Counted from the stretch's first letter, positions 51,565-60,438 are shown. The stretch is DNA of 64,000 bases from CAMFLJ01 sp965279255 (GCA_965279255.1 OZ257146.1:3410001-3474000), one strand, 5' to 3'. The notes: generated by a model not told the origin, from the sequence alone. Numbers and translations are program-made.

Positions 51565-52524
51565 ATGCACTGGCGCCGACCTCCCCGCTGGTGGCCGCTG
51601 GCGCTCTCGGTCGTCACCTTCGTGGTGAGCGTCGCCATCCTCGTGTCGCTCTGGGACCCGATCACGGCGTCGCACCCGGCGTACTTCATCATGCTGCGCC
51701 TGGTCGCCGTGGTGTCGGTGGTCGTGGCGGCCTGGAGCCTGCTGACCCGGCGCCGCGAGCCACCCGAGCGCGAGCCACGGCCCCGCTGGCGGGTGGTGCT
51801 CGTGCGCGGCGTGGCGGTCGTGGCGGTGCTGGGCCTCGTCGCCGTGCTGCTCTACCTCCGTCCCCACGCTGCGTCGAGCGTCGCCGTCGACTCGATGGCA
51901 GGGTCGCCCGGCGCCACGGTCAGCGAGTCGTCGACCCGCATCCGGCTGCAGCCCACGGCGGAGGCGAGCACCACCGGTGTCGTCTTCTACCCGGGCGCCC
52001 TCGTCGACCCCCGGGCCTACGTGCCCAACCTCCTGCCCCTCGCCGAGGCGGGCTACCCGGTCGTGATCCTCAAGCTCCCGTACAACATCGCCTTCCTCGA
52101 CCCGAACGGGGCCCAGACGGTCATGGACGCCGACCCCGAGGTCGAGCGCTGGGTGGTCGGCGGCCACTCCCTGGGCGGGGTGATGGCGGCGTCGGTCGCC
52201 GGGCGCGACGACGCCCGCATCCGAGGCCTGCTGCTGTGGGGCTCGTTCCCGAACTCGAGCATCAGCGACCGCACCGAGCTGCTGGCGATGTCGATCTACG
52301 GCTCCGAGGACGGCCTCACCACGCCCGCCAAGATCGACGCGACGAAGGACCGGCTGCCCCCCGACACGACCTTCGTCGAGATCGTCGGCGGCAACCACGC
52401 CTTCTTCGGTGACTACGGGTCACAGGGGGGCGACGGTGTGGCCACCATCAGCCGCGAGGAGGCGCAGCGCCAGATCCGCGCCGCCAGCCTCGAGCTGGTG
52501 GAGAAGGTCGCCGCCGCCCCCTGA
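51565..52524 (+). CDS. Membrane-anchored alpha/beta hydrolase (Abhydrolase_5 type)
   Basis: 319 residues. Three N-terminal hydrophobic helices (~10-32, ~40-60 and ~80-100) anchor it. The catalytic domain has VGGHSLGGVMAA (nucleophile Ser), an Asp region, and GGNHAFFGDYGSQGGDG (His). It probably acts on a lipid or ester at the outer membrane face, but the substrate is unknown. GAGGGAGG fixes the ATG at 51565. Confidence 0.8.
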   Translation: MHWRRPPRWWPLALSVVTFVVSVAILVSLWDPITASHPAYFIMLRLVAVVSVVVAAWSLLTRRREPPEREPRPRWRVVLVRGVAVVAVLGLVAVLLYLRPHAASSVAVDSMAGSPGATVSESSTRIRLQPTAEASTTGVVFYPGALVDPRAYVPNLLPLAEAGYPVVILKLPYNIAFLDPNGAQTVMDADPEVERWVVGGHSLGGVMAASVAGRDDARIRGLLLWGSFPNSSISDRTELLAMSIYGSEDGLTTPAKIDATKDRLPPDTTFVEIVGGNHAFFGDYGSQGGDGVATISREEAQRQIRAASLELVEKVAAAP

Positions 52525-52615
52525 CCCACGAGGGTTCGGGCCGCTGCGGCGCTAGACAGGGGTGGACGCGTGCGTCGTCCTCAGCGGCGCCGCACGACCC
52601 GATCGGAGCCAGGCC

Positions 52616-53125
52616 ATGGACGTCAGCGAGCTGTTCGCCGAGCTCTTCTCCCGGGTGCACGGCCACGTGCACGGTGTGCTCGACGGCCTCGCCACCGAGG
52701 ACCTGTCTGCCGTGCCCGAGCCCGGGTCGAACCCGATCGGGTGGCTGCTGTGGCACCTCGCCCGGGTGCAGGACATGCACATCGCCGAGATCCTCGAGCA
52801 GGACCAGGTGTGGGTTGAGCCCGGATGGGCCGAGCGCTTCGGCCTCGCCGCCGACCCCGCCAACGTCGGCTACGGCCACTCGCCCGAGCAGGTCCTGGCC
52901 GTGCGGCCCGAGAGCCCCGAGGCGATCCGCGACTACTACGCCGAGGTCGAGGAGCGCACCAAGACCCTGGTGGCGGCGCTGACCACCGAGTCGCTCGACC
53001 GCGTCGTCGACACCCGGTGGGACCCGCCGGTCACCCTCGGGGTGCGGCTCGCGTCGATCGCCGATGACGACATCCAGCACGCCGGCCAGGCCGCCTACGT
53101 GAAGGGCCTGCTCCAGCGCCGCTGA
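52616..53125 (+). CDS. DinB/MDMPI-like four-helix-bundle protein
   Basis: 169 residues. The DinB pattern HGVLDGLATEDLSAVPEPGSNPIGWLLWHLARVQDMHI and DDIQHAGQAAYVKGLL supply His residues for a metal site. Actinobacterial members are often mycothiol-dependent metalloenzymes, but the substrate is unknown. It ends three bases from the convergent GNAT gene stop, so the 3' ends almost touch. Confidence 0.78.
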   Translation: MDVSELFAELFSRVHGHVHGVLDGLATEDLSAVPEPGSNPIGWLLWHLARVQDMHIAEILEQDQVWVEPGWAERFGLAADPANVGYGHSPEQVLAVRPESPEAIRDYYAEVEERTKTLVAALTTESLDRVVDTRWDPPVTLGVRLASIADDDIQHAGQAAYVKGLLQRR

Positions 53126-53128
53126 CGC

Positions 53129-53728
53129 TCAGCGGGGGGCGCGCCACATGGCGTACATGGGTGGGCCGCCCTCGGCGCGGAACTCCTCGAGCAGCTCGAA
53201 GCCGTGGCGCTCGTAGAGCAGCTTGTTCCGCGGCGACGACGCCTCCAGGTAGGCGGCGCCCCCGACCGCGTCGATCTGCTCGAGCTTGTGGGTGAGCAGG
53301 CGGCCGCCGAGGCCGCGGCCCTGGGCCGAGGGCCGCACGCCGAGAAGCGAGAGGTACCAGCACGGGTCCGACGGGTGGTGGGCGTCCATCGCCGCTCCGA
53401 GGGCGACGAGGCGCTCGACCTGGCCCTCGAGGGCGGCGACGAAGGCGTCGCCGTGGTCGATCCAGAAGTCGTCGTTGCCGGGGGCGGTCGGGGGCTCCCA
53501 GTAGGCGGCGTCGTCGCCCGCGACCTGGCACTCGCCGAGGGGCAGGTACACGTGCTCGCCGAGCATGGTGAACATGGCCTGGGCGAGGCGGGGCCGCTCG
53601 GAGTCGTCGGGGAACAGGAAGCGGAAGACGGGGTCGTCGAAGAAGGCGTCGGCCAGCACCGCCGCGGTGAGGGCCACGTCGTCGACGGTCGCCGGGCGCG
53701 GCTCGCCGCTCTCGTTCGTGTCATCCAT
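53129..53728 (-). CDS. GNAT-family N-acetyltransferase
   Basis: 199 residues. The acetyl-CoA site is LLGVRPSAQGRGLGGRLLTHKLEQ (Q-G-R-G-L-G). AAYLEASSPRNKLLYERHGFELLEEF closes the fold. The N-terminal half (~10-100) contains AFFDDPVFRFLFPD, a pattern of the broader GCN5 acyltransferases. The substrate is unknown. GGGGGA precedes the ATG at 53728. Confidence 0.84.
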   Translation of the reverse strand: MDDTNESGEPRPATVDDVALTAAVLADAFFDDPVFRFLFPDDSERPRLAQAMFTMLGEHVYLPLGECQVAGDDAAYWEPPTAPGNDDFWIDHGDAFVAALEGQVERLVALGAAMDAHHPSDPCWYLSLLGVRPSAQGRGLGGRLLTHKLEQIDAVGGAAYLEASSPRNKLLYERHGFELLEEFRAEGGPPMYAMWRAPR

Positions 53729-53855
53729 GTCCCGGGTCCCCCTGGTCGCTCCGGTCGTGGCGGCCAGTCTGGCAGGGGCCGGCCGTTCGGCCCTGCCCTC
53801 GGACCGCTCCGCCGGGGCATGATGCACGGAGTCCGGCGTCATCGGAGGAGGGGCC

Positions 53856-54356
53856 ATGGAGTTCACGGTCGACCAGAGCTACGACCATCCGGTCGAGGCC
53901 GTGTTCACGGCACTCACCGACTTCGCCGCGGTGTCGGCCAAGTACGAGGCGGCCGGCCAGCGCGACGTGCAGCTCGTCCGGCGTGACGTCGACGACGACG
54001 GGTCGGTGACGCTCGTGAGCACCCGCGTGGTGCCCCTCGACGTCCCCGGCTTCGCCAAGAAGTTCCTCTCGCCCTCGCAGACCGTCACCCAGACCGACGA
54101 GTGGGGCCCGCCCGAGGCCGACGGGTCGCGGCGCGGCTTCTTCGAGGTCGAGGCCAAGGGCGCGCCCGTGTCGGTGAGCGGCACGCTGCACCTCTCGTCC
54201 ACCGGCGAGTCGTCGTGCCGGAACCTCACCGAGGTCACCATCGAGTGCAAGGTGCCGCTGGTCGGCGGCAAGATCGCCGACTTCGTCTCGAAGGACACCC
54301 GCGGCGCCGTCGACCACGAGCAGACCTGGATCCGCGAGTACCTCGCCGGCGCCTGA
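53856..54356 (+). CDS. DUF2505 START-like protein
   Basis: 166 residues. The actinobacterial DUF2505 pattern FTVDQSYDHPVEAVFTALTDFAAVSAKY and GFFEVEAKGAPVSVSGTLHL followed by IECKVPLVGGKIADFV is seen. These proteins have a START/Bet v1-like helix-grip fold and may bind hydrophobic ligands, but the role is unknown. GGAGGAGGGG precedes the ATG. It converges on the STAS gene nine bases away. Confidence 0.82.
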   Translation: MEFTVDQSYDHPVEAVFTALTDFAAVSAKYEAAGQRDVQLVRRDVDDDGSVTLVSTRVVPLDVPGFAKKFLSPSQTVTQTDEWGPPEADGSRRGFFEVEAKGAPVSVSGTLHLSSTGESSCRNLTEVTIECKVPLVGGKIADFVSKDTRGAVDHEQTWIREYLAGA

Positions 54357-54364
54357 CCGCGTCC

Positions 54365-54670
54365 TCAGCCGACGAAGTCACCGGCGAGGGCCGACAGGGT
54401 CAGCGCCGCCGAGCCGTGGGCATGGACGCAGTGGACCTTGTGCCCTTCGCCGCGCAACCGGGCGAAGATGTTCGGGCCCGCGGAGCCCATGAAGCCGACC
54501 TCGCCGAGATCGAACTCCAGGTCACCCGGACCGTTTGGGAGGCGGGCACGGATGTACGCCCAGGTCGCCGCCGAGGTGGCCCCGTCGATGTCCCCGTGCA
54601 GCGAGATCCGAGTGGGCCCCGGCACGACGTCGGGGACGCTGTTCTCGGTCGTTCGATCCGCAGACGCCAT
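54365..54670 (-). CDS. STAS-domain protein (anti-sigma factor antagonist type)
   Basis: 101 residues. GDIDGATSAATWAYIRARLP and DLEFDLGEVGFMGSAGPNIFARLRGEGHKV show the STAS fold, with Ser in F-M-G-S-A the usual phosphorylation site. Such proteins release sigma factors by binding anti-sigma kinases. No kinase or sigma gene is adjacent, so the partner is elsewhere. The start MASADRT at 54670 follows GAGGA. Longer frames upstream lack a good start. Confidence 0.8.
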   Translation of the reverse strand: MASADRTTENSVPDVVPGPTRISLHGDIDGATSAATWAYIRARLPNGPGDLEFDLGEVGFMGSAGPNIFARLRGEGHKVHCVHAHGSAALTLSALAGDFVG

Positions 54671-54837
54671 GGGTCCTCGCTTCCTCAACGGAGGCGGGGT
54701 CACCGGGGTCCGGAGCAACACCGTCATGAGCATGGCCACTGGTTGGTGGTCAGGCGTCAGGCTCGACCGTACCCGCGAGCGCGAGGAGCGTGGGGGCCGA
54801 TGCCGGCCCGGGCCACGACCGCGGCCCGGGACCGTGG

Positions 54838-55305
54838 CTACCGGGCGGCGTGGAGTGCGTCGCTGAGGGCAGCCGCCGAGGTGTCGGCGTAGGGGCCGGC
54901 GCCCGACCAGAGGACCAGTCCGTCGGCGTCGACGAGGAACACAGCGATGGTCGACGTGTCACCGATGGCGAGGGGCCGGGTGAGGCGGTTCACGTCGCCG
55001 TAGAGGGTGAGAGTTCGCTGCAGCACCACGGGCTCCTTGATCGCCCGGGCCATGCCGCCGTCGATCATGGTGCGCACCGGTGCCCAGATGCGGCCGATGG
55101 TGGGCACCTCGTAGAAGCGCAGGCCCGGGTCGACGGCCGCCTGGGCCTCGAGCCACGTCAGCCACGAGTCGACGAGGTTCTGGTGGTCGCGCTTGAACGC
55201 CACGATCACCACGTTGCGATCGCCCTCGAAGGCCGAGGGCAGGGTGACGCCGAGGCCCTGCAGGTTCCGGGCCTCCACGGTCGGGAAGGTCACGGAAGTG
55301 GTCAC
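54838..55305 (-). CDS. Thioredoxin-like-fold protein without cysteines
   Basis: 155 residues. VVIVAFKRDHQNLVDSWLTWLEAQAAV and TSTIAVFLVDADGLVLWSGAG look like a thioredoxin/peroxiredoxin or ATP10-like fold. No Cys is present anywhere, so it cannot be a thiol enzyme. Function unknown; a chaperone-like role is possible by analogy to ATP10. GTG 55305 is set by TAGGGT six bases upstream. Confidence 0.62.
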   Translation of the reverse strand: MTTSVTFPTVEARNLQGLGVTLPSAFEGDRNVVIVAFKRDHQNLVDSWLTWLEAQAAVDPGLRFYEVPTIGRIWAPVRTMIDGGMARAIKEPVVLQRTLTLYGDVNRLTRPLAIGDTSTIAVFLVDADGLVLWSGAGPYADTSAAALSDALHAAR

Positions 55306-55311
55306 CAGGTC

Positions 55312-55317
55312 ACCCTA
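55312..55317 (-). promoter_or_regulatory. Leaderless -10 box of thioredoxin-like gene
   Basis: TAGGGT on the minus strand, six bases before the GTG at 55305. Confidence 0.55.
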
Positions 55318-55366
55318 CGAGCGGGCGCGCCGATCCGGTCAGGGCCGGCTGGCACGGATCCGGGGG

Positions 55367-55615
55367 TCAGGCGTCCGCGGCGCCGCTCGCCACGGCGGTG
55401 CGGACCCGACCCCAGCGGAGGTAGGCGATCGGGCCCAGGAAGTTCACGGCCATCGCCGGCGCCCACGCCCACTTCGGGCCGCGGACCTGCGCCGCCGGCC
55501 GGCGGGCGAGGTCGTTGACGGCGATGCCGACCAGGAGGAACTGCACGGCCGCGGCGGCGATGATCGCCGCCTTCTTCCGGGGGGAGAGGTCGCTCCAGCG
55601 CTGTCGAGGCTTCAT
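55367..55615 (-). CDS. PLDc_N-type small membrane protein
   Basis: 82 residues. Two hydrophobic helices (~14-34 and ~50-68) with WAWAPAMAVNFLGPIAYLRWGR, matching the PLDc_N (phospholipase D-nuclease N-terminal) domain found alone in many actinobacteria. No function is known for standalone copies. It starts 13 bases after the zinc-ribbon gene and shares its transcript. Confidence 0.72.
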   Translation of the reverse strand: MKPRQRWSDLSPRKKAAIIAAAAVQFLLVGIAVNDLARRPAAQVRGPKWAWAPAMAVNFLGPIAYLRWGRVRTAVASGAADA

Positions 55616-55628
55616 GGGTGCAGGGTGC

Positions 55629-55823
55629 TCAGTGCGACGCCGCGTTCCACTCCTTGAGCGCACCGAACGACGCACCCCAGTCGATCGGCGAGTCGCACGT
55701 GGGGCAGTGGGCGTCGTCGTCGGTCATCTCGCCGTCGCAGTGCGAGCACACGAGCGTCGGTGCCGGCTCGGCCTGGAACACGGCCAGCACGCGGCCGACG
55801 GGCTCGATCTTGGAGTCGCTCAT
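55629..55823 (-). CDS. Small zinc-ribbon protein
   Basis: 64 residues. Cys26-x2-Cys29 (CSHC) and Cys40-x2-Cys43 (CPTC) form a four-Cys zinc ribbon. A short N-terminal stretch (MSDSKIEPVGRVLAVFQAEP) precedes it. Function unknown; zinc-ribbon proteins of this size often bind nucleic acid or partner proteins. GGGAGGGAGG precedes the ATG. It is the first gene of a pair with the PLDc_N protein. Confidence 0.68.
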   Translation of the reverse strand: MSDSKIEPVGRVLAVFQAEPAPTLVCSHCDGEMTDDDAHCPTCDSPIDWGASFGALKEWNAASH

Positions 55824-55953
55824 GGATCCCTCCCTCCCGAGACGATCTCGGTCCGTCGACCATGGCGGGTCGGACCGGACCGGCGCCACGGCCGAAGGTC
55901 CCGGCACGTGGCCCTGAGCGGCAGCGTCCGTCGCCGCCCCCCGGCCCTCCACC

Positions 55954-55959
55954 TACCGT
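55954..55959 (+). promoter_or_regulatory. Candidate -10 box of CDF transporter gene
   Basis: TACCGT; a leader of about 80 bases to the ATG at 56048. Confidence 0.35.
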
Positions 55960-56047
55960 TGAGGTCACTGAGGACGGCTCCTGCCCGGTGGCCTCCCATC
56001 CCGGACGAGTAGGCGACGTGGACGAACCGACACGCGGTGAGCGGCCG

Positions 56048-56956
56048 ATGGCGAGCGACGAGGTGACCGCCCTCGAGCGGCGCGTGCTGCGGCTCTCGAT
56101 GGTCGCCACCGCGTCGCTCGCGGTGCTCGGCGTGGTGTGGGGCATCGCCTCCGGCTCGTCGGTGGTCCTGTTCGACGGGGTCTACGGCATCCTCGGCGTG
56201 GCGCTCACCTGGTTGGCGATCGTGGCGTCGCGCCTCGTCGCCGGCGGCCCGACCGAGAAGTACCCGTTCGGCCGGGAGGCCCTGGCCCCGATGGTCATCA
56301 CCCTCCAGGGCATCGCCCTGCTGGGCACGTGCCTCTACGCCAGCTTCGATGCGGTCATGGTCCTCGTCGGCGGGGGCAGCGACGTCTCCGCCGGCTCGGC
56401 CCTCGCCTACGGCGTCATCAGCGCCATCACCGCGATCGTGGTGTGGCTCTGGTTGCGGGGCCCGGCCCGGCACTCCGACCTCCTACGGGCCGAGGCCACC
56501 CAGTGGCTCGCCGGCACCGCCCTCAGCGTGGCGGTGGTGGTGGCCTTCGCGGTGGTGCTCGTGCTCGACCGGGCCGACCTGGGCCGGGCCGGCGCCTACA
56601 TCGACCCGATCCTCGTGCTGGTGTCGTGCGCGGTGCTCATACCCACCCCGATCCGCATGATCCGCGGGACCCTCGTGGAGCTGCTGGAGGGGGCGCCCGA
56701 CCCGGAGATCCAGCGCCCGGTGCAGGCCGCGGTGAACGAGGTCCGCGAGGAATTCGGGCTCGAGGACCCGTTCCTGCGCATGACCAAGACCGGCCGCAAG
56801 CTCTACGTCGAGGCCGACTTCCTGGTGTCCGGACGTGACTGGGACGTCGCCGACGAGGACGAGATCCGCCGGGCGATCCTCGATCGGCTGGTGCACCTCC
56901 CCTACGACGTGTGGCTGAACGTCGAGCTCAGCGGGGACGAGGACCTGATCGCCTGA
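56048..56956 (+). CDS. Cation diffusion facilitator (CDF) family transporter
   Basis: 302 residues. Six hydrophobic helices between ~15 and ~215, then a ~85-residue cytoplasmic domain (RPVQAAVNEVREEFGLEDPFLRMTKTGRKLYVEADFLVSG). FDGVYGILGVALTW and KYPFGREALAPM are the metal-site and loop regions. The family exports divalent metals in exchange for protons. Asp in the first motif is kept while the usual second acidic/His position differs, so metal preference is uncertain. An in-frame GTG at 56018 could add 10 residues. Divergent from the zinc-ribbon gene. Confidence 0.82.
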   Translation: MASDEVTALERRVLRLSMVATASLAVLGVVWGIASGSSVVLFDGVYGILGVALTWLAIVASRLVAGGPTEKYPFGREALAPMVITLQGIALLGTCLYASFDAVMVLVGGGSDVSAGSALAYGVISAITAIVVWLWLRGPARHSDLLRAEATQWLAGTALSVAVVVAFAVVLVLDRADLGRAGAYIDPILVLVSCAVLIPTPIRMIRGTLVELLEGAPDPEIQRPVQAAVNEVREEFGLEDPFLRMTKTGRKLYVEADFLVSGRDWDVADEDEIRRAILDRLVHLPYDVWLNVELSGDEDLIA

Positions 56957-57023
56957 CGGCGGCGACCGTTCCGACGCGGCGTTTCCGCTTGAGTTCTCCT
57001 ACAGACCTGCCGATCTTCCTCAG

Positions 57024-58388
57024 ATGCCGCAACCCGAGGCAGTCGACGACCGCAACGTCGTCCCGGTGAAGGTCACCCCCGAGGACGAGCGGCTCGCGCA
57101 CGTCGAGGTGCGGCGGTCGGCTCGCGGCATCGTCCCGGGTGCCATGGCCTTCGAAGCCGCCGCCATGCTGCTCTCGTCGTACCTGATCAGCACCAACTGG
57201 CCGCACCTCACCGGCATGCGGTTCGCCCTCGCCGTCACCGCCCTGACCGTCGCCATGCAGGTCGCGCCGGTGCTGATCCTCGTGCGCATCGCCCTGCGAC
57301 GCGGCGCCGAGAACCTGGCCCAGACCCACGCCCGCGAGCGGGAGATGGTCGCCGAGGCCCACCGCCGCGAGTTCGAGACCCGCCTGGGCAACGCCCTCGA
57401 GATGGCCGCCAACGAGTGGGAGGTCCTGTCGGTCGCCGGCCGGGCCGTCACCTCGCTGGTCGGCGACGACCGGGTCGAGATCCTCCTGGCCGACAACAGC
57501 AACGCCCACCTCGAGCGGGCCCTCGTGTCGGGCACCGACCCCGACGGGCCGGCCTGCGGGGTGACCTCGCCGTCGCAGTGCGTCGCCGCCCGCCGGGGCC
57601 AGACCCAGGTGTTCAACGACAGCGATGCGCTCGACGCCTGCCCGCACCTGCAGGGCCGCGAGTACGGCCGCTGCGCCGGGGTCTGCGTGCCGGTGTCGAT
57701 CATGGGTCGCACCACCGGCGTCGTCCACTGGGCCGGGGCGGTCGACAAGCGTCCCGAGCGCTCGGTCATCGACCAGCTCGAAGTGCTCGCCAACCAGTCG
57801 GGTGCCCGCATCGGCATGATCCGGGTGGTCTCCGAGAGCCAGCTCCAGGCCACCACCGACCACCTCACCGGCCTGCTGAACCGCCGGGCCTTCGAGGCCA
57901 AGGTGCGTGACCTCACCGACGCCGACGCTCCGTACAGCCTGGTGATGGCCGACCTCGACCACTTCAAGGAGCTCAACGACACCCACGGCCACGACGCCGG
58001 CGACCGGGCCCTGCGGGTGTTCGTGTCGGTGCTGCGCTCGGTGCTGCGCCCGGGCGACCTGGCCTGCCGCTACGGCGGCGAGGAGTTCGTCGTGGCCCTC
58101 CCGAACTGCGACGGCGAGTCCGCCCTGCGGGTGTGCGAGCGCCTGCGCGAGGCGCTGGCCCTGGCCGGGCTCGACGGCACCGTCCCGGAGTTCACGAGCA
58201 GCTTCGGCGTGTGCCCACCCCGCATGGGGGCGACGCTCCAGGACATGGTGTCGGAGGCCGATGCCGCCCTCTACGTGGCCAAGGACGCCGGTCGCAACCG
58301 GGCGGTGATGCTCGACGCCGTCAAGCGGGCCGAGCTCGAAACCCGCATCAACCTGGCCGCCGGCCGCTTCGAGGAGCCCTCGATCTGA
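57024..58388 (+). CDS. GAF-GGDEF diguanylate cyclase with Cys-rich GAF
   Basis: 454 residues. Two transmembrane helices (~40-60 and ~67-90), a GAF domain (~115-275), then GGDEF with the signature GGEEF at 351-355 and RPGD (I-site) five residues before it. It should make c-di-GMP and be feedback-inhibited. The GAF holds five Cys (PACGVT, SQCVAA, DACPHL, GRCAGVC), a metal- or redox-sensor-like arrangement. No ribosome-binding site is seen at the ATG; GATCTT lies six bases upstream. Confidence 0.9.
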   Translation: MPQPEAVDDRNVVPVKVTPEDERLAHVEVRRSARGIVPGAMAFEAAAMLLSSYLISTNWPHLTGMRFALAVTALTVAMQVAPVLILVRIALRRGAENLAQTHAREREMVAEAHRREFETRLGNALEMAANEWEVLSVAGRAVTSLVGDDRVEILLADNSNAHLERALVSGTDPDGPACGVTSPSQCVAARRGQTQVFNDSDALDACPHLQGREYGRCAGVCVPVSIMGRTTGVVHWAGAVDKRPERSVIDQLEVLANQSGARIGMIRVVSESQLQATTDHLTGLLNRRAFEAKVRDLTDADAPYSLVMADLDHFKELNDTHGHDAGDRALRVFVSVLRSVLRPGDLACRYGGEEFVVALPNCDGESALRVCERLREALALAGLDGTVPEFTSSFGVCPPRMGATLQDMVSEADAALYVAKDAGRNRAVMLDAVKRAELETRINLAAGRFEEPSI

Positions 58389-58421
58389 CGGCTGTCGTTG
58401 TCCCGGCGGTGGGCGGTCGCC

Positions 58422-59450
58422 TCAGCCGGGGAAGGTGGTCAGCGCGTTGCCGAGCGGCATCAGCTCCACCCAGGTCTGGCCCGGGGTGAGCACGATCGGC
58501 GCGCCGGCGCCATCGCGCAGCTCGGCCGCCTTCTCGATGTCGGGGCGGACCCATTCGCCGGTGACGACCTTGCCGTCGCTGTAGACGGCGACGGGCCCGG
58601 AGCCGACCATCTGGCCCTCGACCGAGGTGCCGGTGGGGTCGGGGCCGTAACGGACCTGCATCACCACCACGTTGGCCACGCCGATCTGGCGACCGTCGGG
58701 GTCGACGTCGGGGCCGCCGAAGATGCTCCGGAGCCACACCGCCCGGACCGGGTCCCAGGTCCAGTTGGTCTCGTAGCCCTTGGCGAAGCCGACGTCGGCG
58801 CCGGCCGCCGGGAGCCCGGCCGACGCGGTGAGCGGCGCCCGGTAGAGGAACAGCGCCGGGGGCGGCGGGTCCTCGCAGGCGCCATACATCTGGTTGACGT
58901 CGGCGTAGAGGTTGTTCGGGGCGCGCCCGGGGCCGCGGAACATCATCCCGCCGGCGGCGGTCTCGTCGAGCTTCACGACCGGCACGCCCTTCAGCGACGC
59001 CAGCTCGGCGGGGTTGCCGCCGGAGAAGGCGAACACGCCTCGCAGGGGCCACAGGATGTACTGGTCGGTGGGGCGCACGGACCGCACGCCGCCGACCTGC
59101 TCGGGGGCCGTCGACTGGTAGACCGCGACGAGGCGGGTGATGCCGCCGTCGACGACCTCCTCGTAGACCACGTCGGCCGCACTGACCCCGGTCTGGGGGT
59201 GGGCGTCGGCGGTGTTGCCGATCTTCACGGTGACCGCGCACCTGGTGGCGACCGCGCCCGTCGGGTCCTCGAGGCCGGTGAGCGGGGCGGTGGGCCCCGG
59301 CACCCGCTCGGTGGTGGTGGTGGTCTCGGGAACGGTGGTGGCCGTGTCCTCGGCCTCCTTGCCGCCGCGGAACATCAGCACGCCGCCGACGACCAGGGCG
59401 ATCACCGCGACCACGGCGGCCCCGGCGATCAACTGGGTTCTACGGCTCAT
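58422..59450 (-). CDS. DUF3048 (YerB-like) membrane-anchored protein
   Basis: 342 residues. One N-terminal helix (~6-28), a Thr-rich linker (TATTVPETTTTTERVPGP), then the DUF3048 domain: TVKIGNTADAHPQTGVSAADVVYEEVVDGGITRLVAVYQS and GGVRSVRPTDQYILWPLRGVFAFSGG. YerB relatives are secreted or lipid-anchored and of unknown role, probably in cell wall processes. ATG 59450 follows GAGCGAG; an in-frame GTG at 59477 is possible. Confidence 0.84.
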   Translation of the reverse strand: MSRRTQLIAGAAVVAVIALVVGGVLMFRGGKEAEDTATTVPETTTTTERVPGPTAPLTGLEDPTGAVATRCAVTVKIGNTADAHPQTGVSAADVVYEEVVDGGITRLVAVYQSTAPEQVGGVRSVRPTDQYILWPLRGVFAFSGGNPAELASLKGVPVVKLDETAAGGMMFRGPGRAPNNLYADVNQMYGACEDPPPPALFLYRAPLTASAGLPAAGADVGFAKGYETNWTWDPVRAVWLRSIFGGPDVDPDGRQIGVANVVVMQVRYGPDPTGTSVEGQMVGSGPVAVYSDGKVVTGEWVRPDIEKAAELRDGAGAPIVLTPGQTWVELMPLGNALTTFPG

Positions 59451-59511
59451 CTCGCTCAGGGGCGCCACGCCCGTCACCTTCGCACCCGCGCCGGCCTCCG
59501 CCGGTGATGGC

Positions 59512-60438
59512 TCAGTCGGCGGGGTCCGGCTCCGGCGCGTCGGGCTCCGACCCGGCGGCGAACGACACGGTCACCGAGCGGGCCTCGGCGCCGCGGAGCA
59601 CCTCGACCTCGGCCACCTCGCCGGCCTGGTCGAGGGCGTCCCAGAGGTCGTCGACGTCGGCCACCGGATGGCCGGCCACCGCGGTGATCAGGTCGCCGCC
59701 GTCGATGCCCGCCTCCGCCGCCGGGGACCCCTCGACGACACCCTGCACCAGCAGCCCCGCCTGCGGTGCCAGCCCGACCCGGCGGCGGAGCCGGGCGGAC
59801 TCGTCGGCCGCCACGACCGCGATGCCGAGCCGGCGCCCGTCCAGGTGGGCTCCGGCGACCAGCTGGTCGACGCGGCGGCGCAGGTCGTCGTCGGCCGGCT
59901 GGGCGAGGTAGAAGCCGTCGCCCAGGCGATGGGTGTTCACGCCGACGAGGTGGCCGTGCTCGTCGACGAGCGGGCCGCCCGACGAGCCACGGGCGAGCGG
60001 CGCGGAGTGCTCGAGGGCACCCTTGACCCGCCGCCCCCGGGGGCCGCGGAACGCCTGACCCGCGGCCGACACCAGGCCGAACGAGACACGGGCGCCGTGG
60101 AGGCTCCGAGCGACGGCGAACACCACGTCGCCGACCTCGAGCTCCCCGTCGGCCCACGGGAGGGCGGCGACGTCGGCGGTCTCGACCTCGAGCACGACGA
60201 GGTCGCGGTCGGGGTCGCTGCCGACGACGCGGCCCTGGACCGCGCGGCCGTCGGCGAAGGTCACGAGGGTCGTGCGGTCGCGGAGGTTGTGGGCGTTGGT
60301 GAGCACCCGGTCGGGCGCCACCACCACGCCCGAGCCCCGGCCGTGGCGGCCGATGGCGACGGTGGACGGGCCGACGGCGGCGGCCGCCGAGCGGGCCGTG
60401 GCGGCGAAGGTGGCGAGGAGGGAGTCGGTGGCAGTCAT
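59512..60438 (-). CDS. S1C (HtrA-like) serine protease with PDZ domain, no signal peptide
   Basis: 308 residues. The triad is His50 (TNAHN), Asp79 (DRDLVVLEV) and Ser153 (GSSGGP). A PDZ domain (~225-295) follows, with GLLVQGVVEGSPAAEAGIDGGDLI. HtrA-type proteases degrade misfolded proteins. Most are exported, but the N-terminus MTATDSLLATFAATARS has no hydrophobic core, so this one is probably cytoplasmic. The start follows GGAG. It is divergent from the HxlR regulator. Confidence 0.83.
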   Translation of the reverse strand: MTATDSLLATFAATARSAAAAVGPSTVAIGRHGRGSGVVVAPDRVLTNAHNLRDRTTLVTFADGRAVQGRVVGSDPDRDLVVLEVETADVAALPWADGELEVGDVVFAVARSLHGARVSFGLVSAAGQAFRGPRGRRVKGALEHSAPLARGSSGGPLVDEHGHLVGVNTHRLGDGFYLAQPADDDLRRRVDQLVAGAHLDGRRLGIAVVAADESARLRRRVGLAPQAGLLVQGVVEGSPAAEAGIDGGDLITAVAGHPVADVDDLWDALDQAGEVAEVEVLRGAEARSVTVSFAAGSEPDAPEPDPAD

